Positions 33,242 to 42,459 of a stretch of DNA of 64,000 nt are shown here, piece after piece. Each line of letters starts with the position of its first letter. Within the stretch, counting starts at the first letter, position 1. This DNA is from UBA7803 sp041395905 (GTDB lineage: Bacteria > Pseudomonadota > Gammaproteobacteria > Pseudomonadales > Azotimanducaceae), in assembly GCA_041395905.1 (NCBI GenBank), contig JAWKZP010000019.1, forward strand, positions 36,472-100,471, written 5' to 3'. The notes under the pieces were generated by a model. That model searched no databases, was not told where the DNA came from, and was given only the letters and a program-made list of their open reading frames with translations. The position numbers and the translations under genes were made by a program.

Positions 33242-35962
33242 GTGTTGCGCGACGGTAACGTACTGCGCTTCGGTCCGTTCTCACTGCACCCGACGCAGGG
33301 TGTCCACCGCGGCGGCGCCGAGGTGCGGCTTACGCCGAAGTCGCTGGCCGTGCTCTCGACGCTGGCCCAGCGCGCGGGCGAGATCGTCACCAAGGAAGAG
33401 CTGTTTCGCACCGTCTGGCCCCGGCGGGTGGTGACGGAAGCCTCCCTGACCACCTGCATCCGCGAATTGCGCAGCGCGCTTCACGACGACGCGCGCAACC
33501 CAATGTACATCGAGACGGTACACCGTCGCGGCTATCGCCTGAAAACAGCGACCCATGGCGACTCAGGTCCGGTCCCATCGCAGGCGGTTGCACCGGACTC
33601 CGCGAGCCCGGTACCTGCCGGCCGCGAAGCAACCTTCGAACAGCTGCAGGAGATCGTCGCGAATACGGCCAACGAGGGATCCCACGCGATTTTCATCACC
33701 GGCTCAGGGGGCATCGGCAAACAGGCTGTCGCACAGGCCTTGCTAGACCGCCTGGCGCACAATGGCTGGCAGACTGTGCGGGTCCGCAGCGTCGCAGGCA
33801 TCGGACCCCGTATTGCCTATGGACCGGTGCTCGAAGCGCTCGAGACCCTCGCTGAGGGGCCCACGGGTCTCGAGTTTCTCACGGCTCTCCGGCGCCTGGC
33901 CCCGACCTGGCTGGCAGACCTGGCGCCGGAGGTATCCGCGCCGGTGCTGTCGCCTGCTGAAGACCGCGCGCTGCGCCAGAGAGTGTCAGGTGCCTCAACG
34001 CCGCAACGACAGCGGGAACTTTGCGCCGTGCTGGCGGCCTTCGCGAACCTCGCGCCGCTCGCGATCTGCTTCGAAAATCTGGAGTCGAGCGACGCTGCAA
34101 CACTCGGTGCAATCGATGCTACCGTCCGCCGCGAGCACGCAGCCCCGTTGTTGCTGATCGGGCTTTGCAGCCTGCCGCAGAGCGACCACACGGGCAATGC
34201 AGCGATCGAGATGATCCGGAACTTCGGGACATCACCCGGCCCCACCCTCGTCGAGCTGGGGCCGTTGCCCGGCGCGGCAGATCTGCCGGGAGGCGATCTC
34301 TGCCACGCATCGCCGAACCGTTCAGCCGTCGACTCACCAGAGGTGCAAACCCGCACGCCACATCGCATCAAAGACCTGCTCAGCGCGCTACCGCCGCCGC
34401 AGCGCCAGATACTCCAGGGAGCAAGCGTCGTGGGGGCACGCTTCAGCGCGAGCGAGGTATCGGTTGCCACGGAGGTCCCCACCGACGTCATTCATTGCGC
34501 GCTTGCAGATCTGACCCAGGAGGCGACGCTCATCCGCCCAGCTCCTGGCAGGCATGCAAGCTCGGGACCTGGGGGCCTGGTTTATGAGTTCGCGAGCGAA
34601 CAGATTCTGGCCACGGTGTACCGAACGTGTCCTATCGGGGAACGCACACCAATGCATGCCCGGGTGGGACGCTCTCTGGAGGAAGCATACAGATCTGGCG
34701 CACCGGAGATCGCACCCGTGGTGGCCATGCACTTCGAGCAGGCGGGTGAGCTCGCCAGAGCATTGCCCTACCTCTACGAGGCAGGTTCGACGGCACGCAG
34801 ACGCGGTGCGACGGCGGTAGCGCTCCTGAACTTCCAACGCGCCCGCACCCTTCTTCGAAGCCTGGAGCACCACGTCGAGCACGATACCTGGGAAGCGGAT
34901 CTATCGGCGGCCATCGGCCGCGAGCTGGTCCTTCTTCATGGACTGCGCAACGAGGAAGCCAATGCGTGCTATGCGCGAGCCCTGGAGATCCAGCGGCGCC
35001 TGTCACCGTCGCCGCAACTCGATCGAATTCTGTGGAATCTGTGGGTATTCCACCTCAACCGGGGTCCACTGCGAACGGCGCAGGAAATTGCCGATCGTCT
35101 GCTCACCATCGCGGAGCAAACGTTCGACACGGCGCTGCTGATCGAAGCCCACCACGCGCTCTGGGCTACCAGCCTGATGCTCGGCGACATCCGCTCCGTG
35201 CTGGCGCACACACGCGACGGTCTGGCCGTCTGCAGCGGTCGCACGGATGGGGCGCCGCTGATGACCACCGGCTGCACGCTGCAGGACGTGCACGGAAGCG
35301 ATCACAACATTGCCGTCTGTGCCGGATTCTTCACAGCCTGGGCAGACGCGGTCGACGACAGGAAAGACGCTGCGGTCACCAGTCTGAACGCGGCTATCAG
35401 TCACGCACGTGACGTCGACCATCCATTCACACTTGCGGTCACTCTGGTGCTGGCTGCGGGCGCAATGGCGGCCACCGGTGACGCGGCCGCGGCCAGGCTT
35501 CGGGCCGAAGAAGGCCGGGACATCGCAGAAACCCACGGCTTTGCCGCGCTGCAGGCGTGGGCCGGCGTCTACGAGGGCTGGGCCATCAGCCGCCTCGAAG
35601 GCGACGCGTCGGGATTGCCGCTCATCGACCGCAGTCTGGCACTGGGCGAACAGATCGGAATGTCGCTGTTCAGACCGTTCCAGCTTGCCCTGGCTGCCGA
35701 AACAGCGTTGAGCTGCGGACAGCCGACCAGGTCAGAGCATTGGGCGGACGAGGGCCTGCTGCTCGCTGAGCGTGTTCAGGACGGCCTGGCCACTGCGGAG
35801 CTGCACCGGCTGAAGGGTGAGCTGCGACTGGTCTCTGGCGACGACGTCAGTGCGCGCGACGAGGCAGCCGCACAATTCGAATCCGCACGCGCAATCGCAG
35901 CGGCACAGGGTGCGGCGCTTTTCGCCCGGCGTGCAGCAGCCAGCCGGGCCCGGCTGGGCTGA
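33242..35962 (+). CDS. Winged-helix (OmpR/CadC-type) regulator with P-loop ATPase and TPR-like region
   Basis: This 906-aa protein has an N-terminal winged-helix DNA-binding domain (about 1-100: LRFGPFSLHPTQGV, then LTTCIREL and IETVHRRGYRL). An ATPase-like domain begins with ITGSGGIGKQA near residues 155-165, in which the Walker A Ser/Thr after Lys is Gln. The C-terminal half is a long alpha-helical repeat region. The design is that of large AAA/STAND-type regulators that sense a signal and switch gene expression, but the Walker variant suggests weakened ATP use. Translation starts with GTG at 33242 after a GGGGGG stretch. The next gene, encoding a TIR-TPR protein, follows after 75 nt on the same strand, so the pair may form a signalling operon. 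Confidence 0.85.
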   Translation: MLRDGNVLRFGPFSLHPTQGVHRGGAEVRLTPKSLAVLSTLAQRAGEIVTKEELFRTVWPRRVVTEASLTTCIRELRSALHDDARNPMYIETVHRRGYRLKTATHGDSGPVPSQAVAPDSASPVPAGREATFEQLQEIVANTANEGSHAIFITGSGGIGKQAVAQALLDRLAHNGWQTVRVRSVAGIGPRIAYGPVLEALETLAEGPTGLEFLTALRRLAPTWLADLAPEVSAPVLSPAEDRALRQRVSGASTPQRQRELCAVLAAFANLAPLAICFENLESSDAATLGAIDATVRREHAAPLLLIGLCSLPQSDHTGNAAIEMIRNFGTSPGPTLVELGPLPGAADLPGGDLCHASPNRSAVDSPEVQTRTPHRIKDLLSALPPPQRQILQGASVVGARFSASEVSVATEVPTDVIHCALADLTQEATLIRPAPGRHASSGPGGLVYEFASEQILATVYRTCPIGERTPMHARVGRSLEEAYRSGAPEIAPVVAMHFEQAGELARALPYLYEAGSTARRRGATAVALLNFQRARTLLRSLEHHVEHDTWEADLSAAIGRELVLLHGLRNEEANACYARALEIQRRLSPSPQLDRILWNLWVFHLNRGPLRTAQEIADRLLTIAEQTFDTALLIEAHHALWATSLMLGDIRSVLAHTRDGLAVCSGRTDGAPLMTTGCTLQDVHGSDHNIAVCAGFFTAWADAVDDRKDAAVTSLNAAISHARDVDHPFTLAVTLVLAAGAMAATGDAAAARLRAEEGRDIAETHGFAALQAWAGVYEGWAISRLEGDASGLPLIDRSLALGEQIGMSLFRPFQLALAAETALSCGQPTRSEHWADEGLLLAERVQDGLATAELHRLKGELRLVSGDDVSARDEAAAQFESARAIAAAQGAALFARRAAASRARLG

Positions 35963-36037
35963 CTCAGCAAGGACTCGAAGCACATCCTTCATCGCGGACC
36001 CGCCTGAACCAAAAGCCTTGGTCGGCCTCGGCTTTCC

Positions 36038-37846
36038 GTGCAGAATGGATCCGCACCCGCACCATCGGACGTCGCGTTGGATAAACCCTTCGCCGCCTAT
36101 CGTGGAACCGATCCGTACGTGTTCGTCTGCTATGCGCACCGGAATGCGGATCGCGTCTACAAAGACCTCGCCGCCCTCCACGAGAGCGGCATCAATTTCT
36201 GGTATGACGAAGGGATTCCGGCCGGTACCGCCTGGCGAGCCGAGATAGCTTCTGCGATCAGTGGCGCCGCGAAGTTCATATTCTTCGTCTCGAGTCATTC
36301 GGTGCAGTCGAAACACTGCCTGAACGAAGTCGACTACGCCCTCAACAACGACGTCGACATCCTACCCGTCTTTCTCGATGATCAACCACTCCCTGGTGAG
36401 CTGGGCCTGGCGCTCAATCGTGTTCAGGCGTTGTACCGGGAAAGGGACTCCAGATATCTCGAACACCTGCTCTCCGCACTGCGGGGCGAGGCTGGCGTAG
36501 GGGCTTCGCGGGATCGCCCCGCGCGCAGCCGATTCAAGCACCGGGTGCTGGCCGTCACCGCCGTCGTCGCGCTAGCGCTCGCATCGCTTCTCGTGTGGCA
36601 ACAGACAACGACAGAGCCGCAAGGGGCCTCCACTCCACGATCCTCCGCCGATGCCGATGCCGATACCGATACCGATACCGATACCGATACCGGCGCTGAG
36701 AGCGCTTTCGATCGATATCTGTCCGGCCTCGCACTCATGGAGCGGTGGGACAAAGGGGACAATCTGGACCAGGCGCTCGCGTTGTTCTCACAAGCCGCCA
36801 CGATCGACCCGAGCTTCGCACTAGCTTTCGCGCGCATGGGCGAGGTGCAGCGCATCAAGTACGCCCTGACACGGGACGACGCCTGGCTCGACAAAGCCAC
36901 GAAGTCCGTCGAGCAGGCCTACCGCCTGGACCCGGAACTGGCCCCCGTGCAGGTCGCATTCGGACGCCTTCAGTCGACGCGCGGCAATACCGACCTCGCC
37001 GTGGCCGCGCTCGAGAAGGCCGTGGATATCGATCCGAATGACGCGATTGCAAACCAGTCGCTCGCCGCGATCTACGCGCGCCTGGGCCGTCGCGACGACG
37101 CGGAGACCCTCTACAAGCGCGCGCTCGCGCTCGATCCGGACAATCTGTTCGTGCTCGACGACTACGCCAACTACCTGTTCAGACAGAGCCGCTACGACGA
37201 GGCCGCGACGTACTGGCAACGCATGATCCGCCTCGCACCGGACCACTACGTGGCGCTGGTGAACCTTGGATCCGCGCTCAACGAGAGCGGCAAGGTCCCT
37301 GAGGCCATCGCCGCCTACGAAAAGGCCATTGCGATCCGACCCACCTACATCGCCTACTCGAGCCTCGCGACGGCCAACGGCAGAGCGAAGCGCTATCCGG
37401 AAGCGGTGGCCGCGTTGAAGAAAGCGCTCGAGATAGAGGATTCGGATTGGGAAGGCTGGGGCAATCTCGGCTATGCGTATTCGTGGATGGGCGGGATGGA
37501 GGCGCAGTCGAAAGCCGCGTTCAACCGCGCCATCGAACTGGCCGAGGAAGCGCGCAAACGGAATTCTCGGGACCCTGACGTGAACAGCTACCTCGCGCTC
37601 TACTATGCCAAAACCGGTCAGCCCGAGCTGGCCATTCAACGCTTGGAAACGGCGGTGTCGCTTTCTCCGGATGCTGCAGCGATCCAGGCGGCCGCAGCCG
37701 AGACATACGAACTGCTGGGCCGACGCGACCACGCCGTGCGCTCGGCAAAGCAAGCCCTGAAACTGGGATTTCCCCGTCAGGTACTGGGGCGCAACCCGGA
37801 CCTGAGCGAGCTACTGGCCGACCCCAGAATGCAGGCTGCGCTCTGA
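36038..37846 (+). CDS. TIR-transmembrane-TPR protein
   Basis: This ~602-aa protein has an N-terminal TIR domain (about 25-145) with the DPYVFVCYAHRNADRV start, GIPAGTAW loop and SKHCLNEVDYAL, where the Glu corresponds to the catalytic position in NAD-cleaving TIRs. A hydrophobic transmembrane segment (VLAVTAVVALALASLLVWQQ, about 170-190) and an Asp/Thr-rich linker follow. The rest consists of TPR repeats (LDPELAPVQVAFGRL, LALDPDNLFVLDDYANYL and others). It likely sits in the membrane with TIR inside and TPR on the other side, transmitting a signal or cleaving NAD. A GTG at 36038 is taken as start; a TTG at about 36077 is another candidate. It may share an operon with the upstream ATPase regulator. 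Confidence 0.88.
   Translation: MQNGSAPAPSDVALDKPFAAYRGTDPYVFVCYAHRNADRVYKDLAALHESGINFWYDEGIPAGTAWRAEIASAISGAAKFIFFVSSHSVQSKHCLNEVDYALNNDVDILPVFLDDQPLPGELGLALNRVQALYRERDSRYLEHLLSALRGEAGVGASRDRPARSRFKHRVLAVTAVVALALASLLVWQQTTTEPQGASTPRSSADADADTDTDTDTDTGAESAFDRYLSGLALMERWDKGDNLDQALALFSQAATIDPSFALAFARMGEVQRIKYALTRDDAWLDKATKSVEQAYRLDPELAPVQVAFGRLQSTRGNTDLAVAALEKAVDIDPNDAIANQSLAAIYARLGRRDDAETLYKRALALDPDNLFVLDDYANYLFRQSRYDEAATYWQRMIRLAPDHYVALVNLGSALNESGKVPEAIAAYEKAIAIRPTYIAYSSLATANGRAKRYPEAVAALKKALEIEDSDWEGWGNLGYAYSWMGGMEAQSKAAFNRAIELAEEARKRNSRDPDVNSYLALYYAKTGQPELAIQRLETAVSLSPDAAAIQAAAAETYELLGRRDHAVRSAKQALKLGFPRQVLGRNPDLSELLADPRMQAAL
36650..36691 (+). repeat. GATGCC/GATACC hexanucleotide tandem repeat
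   Basis: Two GATGCC units followed by five GATACC units encode the Asp-Ala/Asp-Thr linker between the transmembrane segment and the TPR domain of the TIR protein. Changing the copy number would alter the linker by two residues per unit without a frameshift. Confidence 0.9.
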
Positions 37847-38011
37847 GCCGACGGGCTCGCGATGCGCCCCCGGCATGCCGCGTGCGTTGCCGATTGCTAT
37901 AAGGTCCCCGCGGCGTATATTGATCGGGCGGGGGATAGTTTTCGTCGACTTCCAACAGCTTTGGGCGAAATCCGCGTCATCTCATGACATTCAGAATCGA
38001 GGATTCGAACA

Positions 38012-38302
38012 ATGGCTGACATCACCCTGAACGCTACCGGACCCACGCCGGAGTCGCTTACCGGAATGAAAAGCGGCGACATCATTACCATCCTGAACAG
38101 CGTCGGAGCCGAGGTGAGCATGTCCTGGGATCCCGGGCTCTTCGTGCCGAACAATGGCACGCAACCCGCAAGCACCATTGGTGACGGCCAAAATGAGACG
38201 TACAAGCTCGGCGCAGCCGCTCCCAACGCCCCGAAAAACTACTCATATGAGTGGGGCACCAAACGGGGCATGAAGAGCGGCACCATCACGATCGGTTCGT
38301 GA
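38012..38302 (+). CDS. Small protein of unknown function (96 aa)
   Basis: This 96-aa open frame starts MADITLNATGPTPESLTG and ends GTKRGMKSGTITIGS. It has no signal peptide or transmembrane segment. The composition (many Gly, Ser, Thr and beta-branched residues; one Cys-free chain) suggests a small beta-rich protein, possibly cupredoxin-like, but the copper ligands are not visible. I do not recognise a family. It lies after the TIR-TPR gene with a 165-nt gap, in which TTGCTA (37894) and TATATT (37916) are 16 nt apart and could form a promoter. Confidence 0.7.
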   Translation: MADITLNATGPTPESLTGMKSGDIITILNSVGAEVSMSWDPGLFVPNNGTQPASTIGDGQNETYKLGAAAPNAPKNYSYEWGTKRGMKSGTITIGS

Positions 38303-38441
38303 AGCACCGCGATCGCCGCGCTACCGTCTGACCTTCAGGCAGCAGCGGACGCTTCGAACCAACTTCCAGAGAGCGCCGCGCGGCCACGCTTGCCGGCGCT
38401 CCTGCATCGAGGTGCAGGGCGCAACTTGCTAGTCTTGCTGC

Positions 38442-38903
38442 ATGTCCGACACAACCGACTCTCTGCTGTACCTGTCACGGACTGACGTCAACGAGCCGCT
38501 GTCGAGCTTTTCCCGCCACGGCTTCGAGCTGGACGGTGCCTTCTGGCCCTCCGTGGAGCATTACTTCCAGGCCATGAAGTTCGAGGCCGAGGCCGATCGG
38601 GAGAATGTCCGCCTGGCCGAGCACCCCACAAAAGCCCGACGCCAGGGTCGCAGCCGCTTCCTGAAAATCCGCAAGGACTGGTCCAAGGTGCGCAGGGTGA
38701 TCATGACGCGAGCCGTTTACACGAAGTGCCGCACTCATCCGGACGTGGCCGAACGGCTGCTGGCCACCGGCGACGCCACGCTGATGGAGAACAGCCAGTA
38801 CGACTACTTCTGGGGCTGCGGACGCGACCGCCGGGGGCACAACACCTATGGCAAGGTGCTCATGGACGTCCGCAGCAGGCTGCGCGAAGAGCGCCAGCTG
38901 TAG
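38442..38903 (+). CDS. NADAR-family protein (YbiA-like)
   Basis: This 153-aa protein matches the NADAR domain: LYLSRTDVNEPLSSFS, FWPSVEHYFQAMKFEA, and a late WGCGRDRRGHNTYGKVLM. These proteins were proposed to act on NAD or ADP-ribose derivatives and some are hydrolases of N-glycosidic bonds. The context is notable because a TIR-domain protein, also potentially NAD-linked, lies 600 bp upstream on the same strand. It is separated from the small protein by 139 nt. The exact activity is not known from the sequence. Confidence 0.92.
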   Translation: MSDTTDSLLYLSRTDVNEPLSSFSRHGFELDGAFWPSVEHYFQAMKFEAEADRENVRLAEHPTKARRQGRSRFLKIRKDWSKVRRVIMTRAVYTKCRTHPDVAERLLATGDATLMENSQYDYFWGCGRDRRGHNTYGKVLMDVRSRLREERQL

Positions 38904-38962
38904 CTGACGGCCGGGCCCGCTGCGGCGCGCGCCCATGAGTCTCGAGCAGACGTGTGCCCCGG

Positions 38963-40393
38963 TCAGGACGCCAGCACATTGATGAATTGCCAGGGATCGG
39001 ACTCGTCGATCACCTCGTCGAACCTGCTCCAGCGATTGGCCAGGGGGTGCCAGTCCGTGTAATGCCCCTCCACGGGGCCGAGATAGGGCCTCTGGATCGC
39101 GAGGCAGCGTTCGTGATCCATCTCCTCCGTCTCTACGATGCCTGCCAGCGGATTCTCGAGCGCCCAGACCATGCCCGCGAGTATCGCCGAGGTGACCTGC
39201 AACCCGGTGGCGTTCTGATACGGCGCCAGCTCGCGCGTTTCCGCCATCGACAGCCGGGATCCGTACCAGTAGGCGTTGCGGGCGTGTCCGTAGAGCAGCA
39301 CGCCGAGTTCGTCGATACCGCCGATGATCTCGGTCTGATCGAGAATCTTGTGCGTGGATTGCACCACACCGCTGCCGAAGGTCTCGTGCAGCGACAGCAC
39401 CGCATCGTTGCAGGGGTGGTAGGCGTAGTGACAGGTAGGCCGGTAATCGGGGTCCGCGGGATCACCGAGGGTGAAGTAGTCGGAGATGGAGATCGCCTCG
39501 TTGTGGGTCACCAGGAACCCGTACTGAGCTCCGGGCGTCGGGCACCAGCTGTGCACCCGGGTGAGCCCGCCCGGACGGTCGAGATAGATCGCGGCCCGAC
39601 AGCCCGTCTCGTGGTGCCCGCCGTCCTCCGGAAACCATTTCTCGTGGGTCCCCCAGCCGAGCTCCGCAGGCTGGAAGCTCTCCGCCAGGAAACCGTCCAC
39701 CGACCAGGTGTTGACGAAAGTGCCAATGGGTTTCGGCGTGTGCACGTACTGGGTATCGCGCTCCGCGATGTGCACGCCCTTTACCCCGAGACCGCGCATC
39801 AGTGTCGCCCAGCCCTCGCGGGTGCCGGGCTTCGCAGTGCCATGGCCCAGATCCCGCGAGAGATTCAGCAGCGCTTCCTTCACGAACCAGCTCACCATGC
39901 CGGGATTCGCGCCGCAGCAGGAGATGGCCGTCGTACCCCCCGGATTCGCCCGCTTCTCCTCGCGCACCCGTTCCCGCAGCGCGTAGTTGGTGCGCGCAGC
40001 CAACGGCTGATCGGCATTGAAGTAGAAGCCCGGCCAGGGCTCGACCACGGTATCGATGTAGAGCACGCCGAGCTCGCGGCAGAACTTCATGATGTCGAGG
40101 CTATCGGTGTCTACCGACACGTTGACCACGAACCCCTGCCCCGCTTCGCCTACCAGGAGCCCACCGAGCAGCGTGCGGTAGTTGTCGCGGGTAAGCGCCC
40201 GCTCGACCAGGCGCACGCCGCGCTGCCTGAGAAAGGTGCGGTGTTCAGGCTCCGGATCGATCACGCAGACGCGGCTGTGCTCGTAGGCGAAATGGCGTTC
40301 AATCAGCGGCAGCACGCCGCGACCGATCGAGCCGAAGCCGATCAGGACGATCGGGCCAGTGATGGTGCCGTATTCGGGCCAGTGGGTGCTCAA
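38963..40393 (-). CDS. hss: Homospermidine synthase
   Basis: This 476-aa enzyme has an N-terminal Rossmann motif (VLIGFGSIGRGVLPL, about residues 15-30) and blocks recognisable from homospermidine synthase/saccharopine dehydrogenase-like proteins: YIDTVVEPWPGFY, ISCCGANPGMVSWFVKEAL. It transfers an aminobutyl group of putrescine or spermidine to make homospermidine, using NAD. Length matches the family. It is transcribed alone, opposite to the NADAR gene, and its promoter lies in the divergent 363-nt gap shared with the metallophosphoesterase. Confidence 0.93.
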   Translation of the reverse strand: MSTHWPEYGTITGPIVLIGFGSIGRGVLPLIERHFAYEHSRVCVIDPEPEHRTFLRQRGVRLVERALTRDNYRTLLGGLLVGEAGQGFVVNVSVDTDSLDIMKFCRELGVLYIDTVVEPWPGFYFNADQPLAARTNYALRERVREEKRANPGGTTAISCCGANPGMVSWFVKEALLNLSRDLGHGTAKPGTREGWATLMRGLGVKGVHIAERDTQYVHTPKPIGTFVNTWSVDGFLAESFQPAELGWGTHEKWFPEDGGHHETGCRAAIYLDRPGGLTRVHSWCPTPGAQYGFLVTHNEAISISDYFTLGDPADPDYRPTCHYAYHPCNDAVLSLHETFGSGVVQSTHKILDQTEIIGGIDELGVLLYGHARNAYWYGSRLSMAETRELAPYQNATGLQVTSAILAGMVWALENPLAGIVETEEMDHERCLAIQRPYLGPVEGHYTDWHPLANRWSRFDEVIDESDPWQFINVLAS

Positions 40394-40756
40394 CAGACGG
40401 TGCTCCTGCTCGCGCAGGGTGGATGATACGCGGAAGTCGAGAATGGGTGCCTCTCGCCGACATCCGTACAGGGATCGAGCACTCCCGGGGACGCAACGGC
40501 CGGCCCAGCGTTACTGTTTGGCAATGAACGACGGTGCCTGCAATTTCGCCAAACGCTATCATCTCGCGGCAGTCGAGCACCTGATTCACTGCAAGGAGCA
40601 GAACCTGGATCAAGCTGGGGATCCCGTGCAGCAGAATCTACAACCTGACTGTAGACCTGCAGCACGAGGTACTGAGCACGACTATCGTCGTTCGATCACG
40701 CGAACCCACCCGCGGAGGTCGGGCGGCTCCATTGCTGGATTCGACCGGAGCGCAGC
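40394..40756. other. Divergent intergenic region, hss and metallophosphoesterase
   Basis: This 363-nt region has no convincing gene. It contains a short perfect inverted repeat, TCTACA-N7-TGTAGA (40637-40655), and should hold promoters for both flanking genes. An 82-codon frame starting at 40524 overlaps the metallophosphoesterase start but has no ribosome-binding site. Confidence 0.5.
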
Positions 40757-41713
40757 ATGTGCTACGACCTGATCGGTGACGTGCATGGCCACAGCGAGCC
40801 CCTGAGGGCGCTTCTGGAGCGTCTGGGGTACGAGCGACTGGTAGGCGTGTATCGGCACCCCGAGCGAAGAGCGGTGTTCCTCGGTGACTTCATCGATCGC
40901 GGCCCGGACCAGCGCGGGGTAATCGAGATTGTCCGTCCGATGATCGAATCGGGCTCTGCGCTGAGCGTGATGGGTAATCACGAATTCAACGCCATCGGCT
41001 ACGCCACGCCGGCGCCCGACGGAAGTGGGCACCTGCGTGCACACACTGACAAGAACGAGAACCAGCACCAGGCATTTCTCGACGCGTACTTGCCGGGATC
41101 GCGCGAGCATCGGGATCTGATTGCCTGGTTCAGATCGCTGCCACTCTGGCTGGACCTCGGGCCAATCCGGGTAGTCCACGCGTGTTGGGACCCTGGCTCC
41201 ATGTCGTTCCTGCGCGGGCTGCTGAGCGCAGACAATCGGCTGACCGACGACCTGATGGTCGAGGCGTTCACCGCCGGGTGCGCCGCGTACCAGGCGGTCG
41301 AGACGCTGTTGAAGGGGAAGGAGGTCACACTGCCTGAAGGGTCATCCTTTCATGACAAGGACGGGCACGAGCGGCACGAGATCCGGATCAGATGGTGGGA
41401 CAACAACGCAAGCACCTATCGAGGCGCGTTCATGGGCCCCGAGTCTGCGCGCACCCACATTCCGGAGGACGCCCTGGGCGTCGGACACGAACTTGGTTAC
41501 GGTCACGAGGAACCACCGGTGTTCGTCGGTCACTACTGGCTGGAAGGAGCCCCTGCCCCGCTCGCGCGCAACGTAGCCTGTCTGGACTACAGCGTGGCCA
41601 AGCCGGGCGGAAAGCTGGCCGCCTACCGGTGGTCGGGCGAGACGGAGTTGTCGGCGGCCAACTTCGTGACGGTCGGTTCCGGCACCGTTGGCGCACCGGA
41701 TGCTTCCGGATGA
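40757..41713 (+). CDS. Metallophosphoesterase
   Basis: This 318-aa calcineurin-like phosphoesterase has the dinuclear metal motifs in order: GDVHGH at residues 7-12, GDFIDRGP near residues 36-43 and GNHE near 74-77. A later GHYW may supply a further His. It resembles the bacterial serine/threonine phosphatase-like or diadenosine tetraphosphatase group. The substrate is uncertain. It is monocistronic and converges with the methyltransferase-like gene. Confidence 0.92.
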   Translation: MCYDLIGDVHGHSEPLRALLERLGYERLVGVYRHPERRAVFLGDFIDRGPDQRGVIEIVRPMIESGSALSVMGNHEFNAIGYATPAPDGSGHLRAHTDKNENQHQAFLDAYLPGSREHRDLIAWFRSLPLWLDLGPIRVVHACWDPGSMSFLRGLLSADNRLTDDLMVEAFTAGCAAYQAVETLLKGKEVTLPEGSSFHDKDGHERHEIRIRWWDNNASTYRGAFMGPESARTHIPEDALGVGHELGYGHEEPPVFVGHYWLEGAPAPLARNVACLDYSVAKPGGKLAAYRWSGETELSAANFVTVGSGTVGAPDASG

Positions 41714-41805
41714 CGAGCGCCTGGCCGATACCCGATCCTCGAAAATGAACTTCTCGGCCAGGGCTAGCCCGGGACAGGGTCCGGCCCGACACCGCCACGC
41801 GCCGT

Positions 41806-42456
41806 TCAGCTCGCCCCCAAGAGCAGCTCCAGCCGGCGCTCCCGAAGGAGCGTCGCACGCTGAATGGTGAGCGCCCGGAAGTGCTCGGTGATCTGGCGCT
41901 GGGTGTGCGCGTGGTAGCGCCCGGACAACACCTCGGGGCGCAGCTGCAGATGGGTGCCGTCCAGAATGCCGTAGCGAAACTGCTCGCGCCCCTGGTGACG
42001 GTCCGGTTCGTGGGCTCTGGCGCCCGCATGCAGCGCGCCGAATCCGTAGCCCAGCGTGCGTGCATCCACGTGCGGCGACAGCGCCAGGCTCAATCCCTCC
42101 AGCAGCACCAGGTCGAGATGATGGAATGCATCCCAGAACAGACACACGTCGAAGACGAGACCCGCCGGCAGATTCAGGTAGCGGGTGAAGACCTCAGCCG
42201 CCGCGCCGGCGCTGATCTGCTCCGGCGGGTCGACGATGAGCTCGCACGACAGCAGATCCACGATGTAGATGCGCGCGTTCAGGCCGGAGAAGAAGTCCAC
42301 GGTGCCCTGCGCCCCAGGGCCCGTGTCCAGAACATTGATCCTGCCGCGCTGCTCCATGCCTTCGAGCACCATGGGCAGCAGCCGGCTGGCGACGGCTTCC
42401 GGGGTCGCCTGGCGAGTGGCCGCACCCGCTGCCACCGGGCGTCGAAGCAGCGCCAC
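41806..42456 (-). CDS. SAM-methyltransferase-like protein of unknown role
   Basis: This 216-aa protein has a Rossmann-like start, VLDTGPGAQGTVDFF, with a GxG turn as in class I methyltransferases, and DVCLFWDAFHHLD near residue 105. The C-terminal part is poorly conserved with known methyltransferases, so activity is only a guess. Start is GTG at 42456, 3 nt after the bactofilin stop, indicating co-transcription with it. Confidence 0.72.
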   Translation of the reverse strand: MALLRRPVAAGAATRQATPEAVASRLLPMVLEGMEQRGRINVLDTGPGAQGTVDFFSGLNARIYIVDLLSCELIVDPPEQISAGAAAEVFTRYLNLPAGLVFDVCLFWDAFHHLDLVLLEGLSLALSPHVDARTLGYGFGALHAGARAHEPDRHQGREQFRYGILDGTHLQLRPEVLSGRYHAHTQRQITEHFRALTIQRATLLRERRLELLLGAS

Positions 42457-42459
42457 GGC

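Noticed and set aside
40524..40772. An 82-codon frame beginning MNDGACNFAKRYHLAAVEHL in the hss/metallophosphoesterase gap
   Set aside because: It has no ribosome-binding site, no recognisable family, and overlaps the start of the metallophosphoesterase gene by 16 nt.
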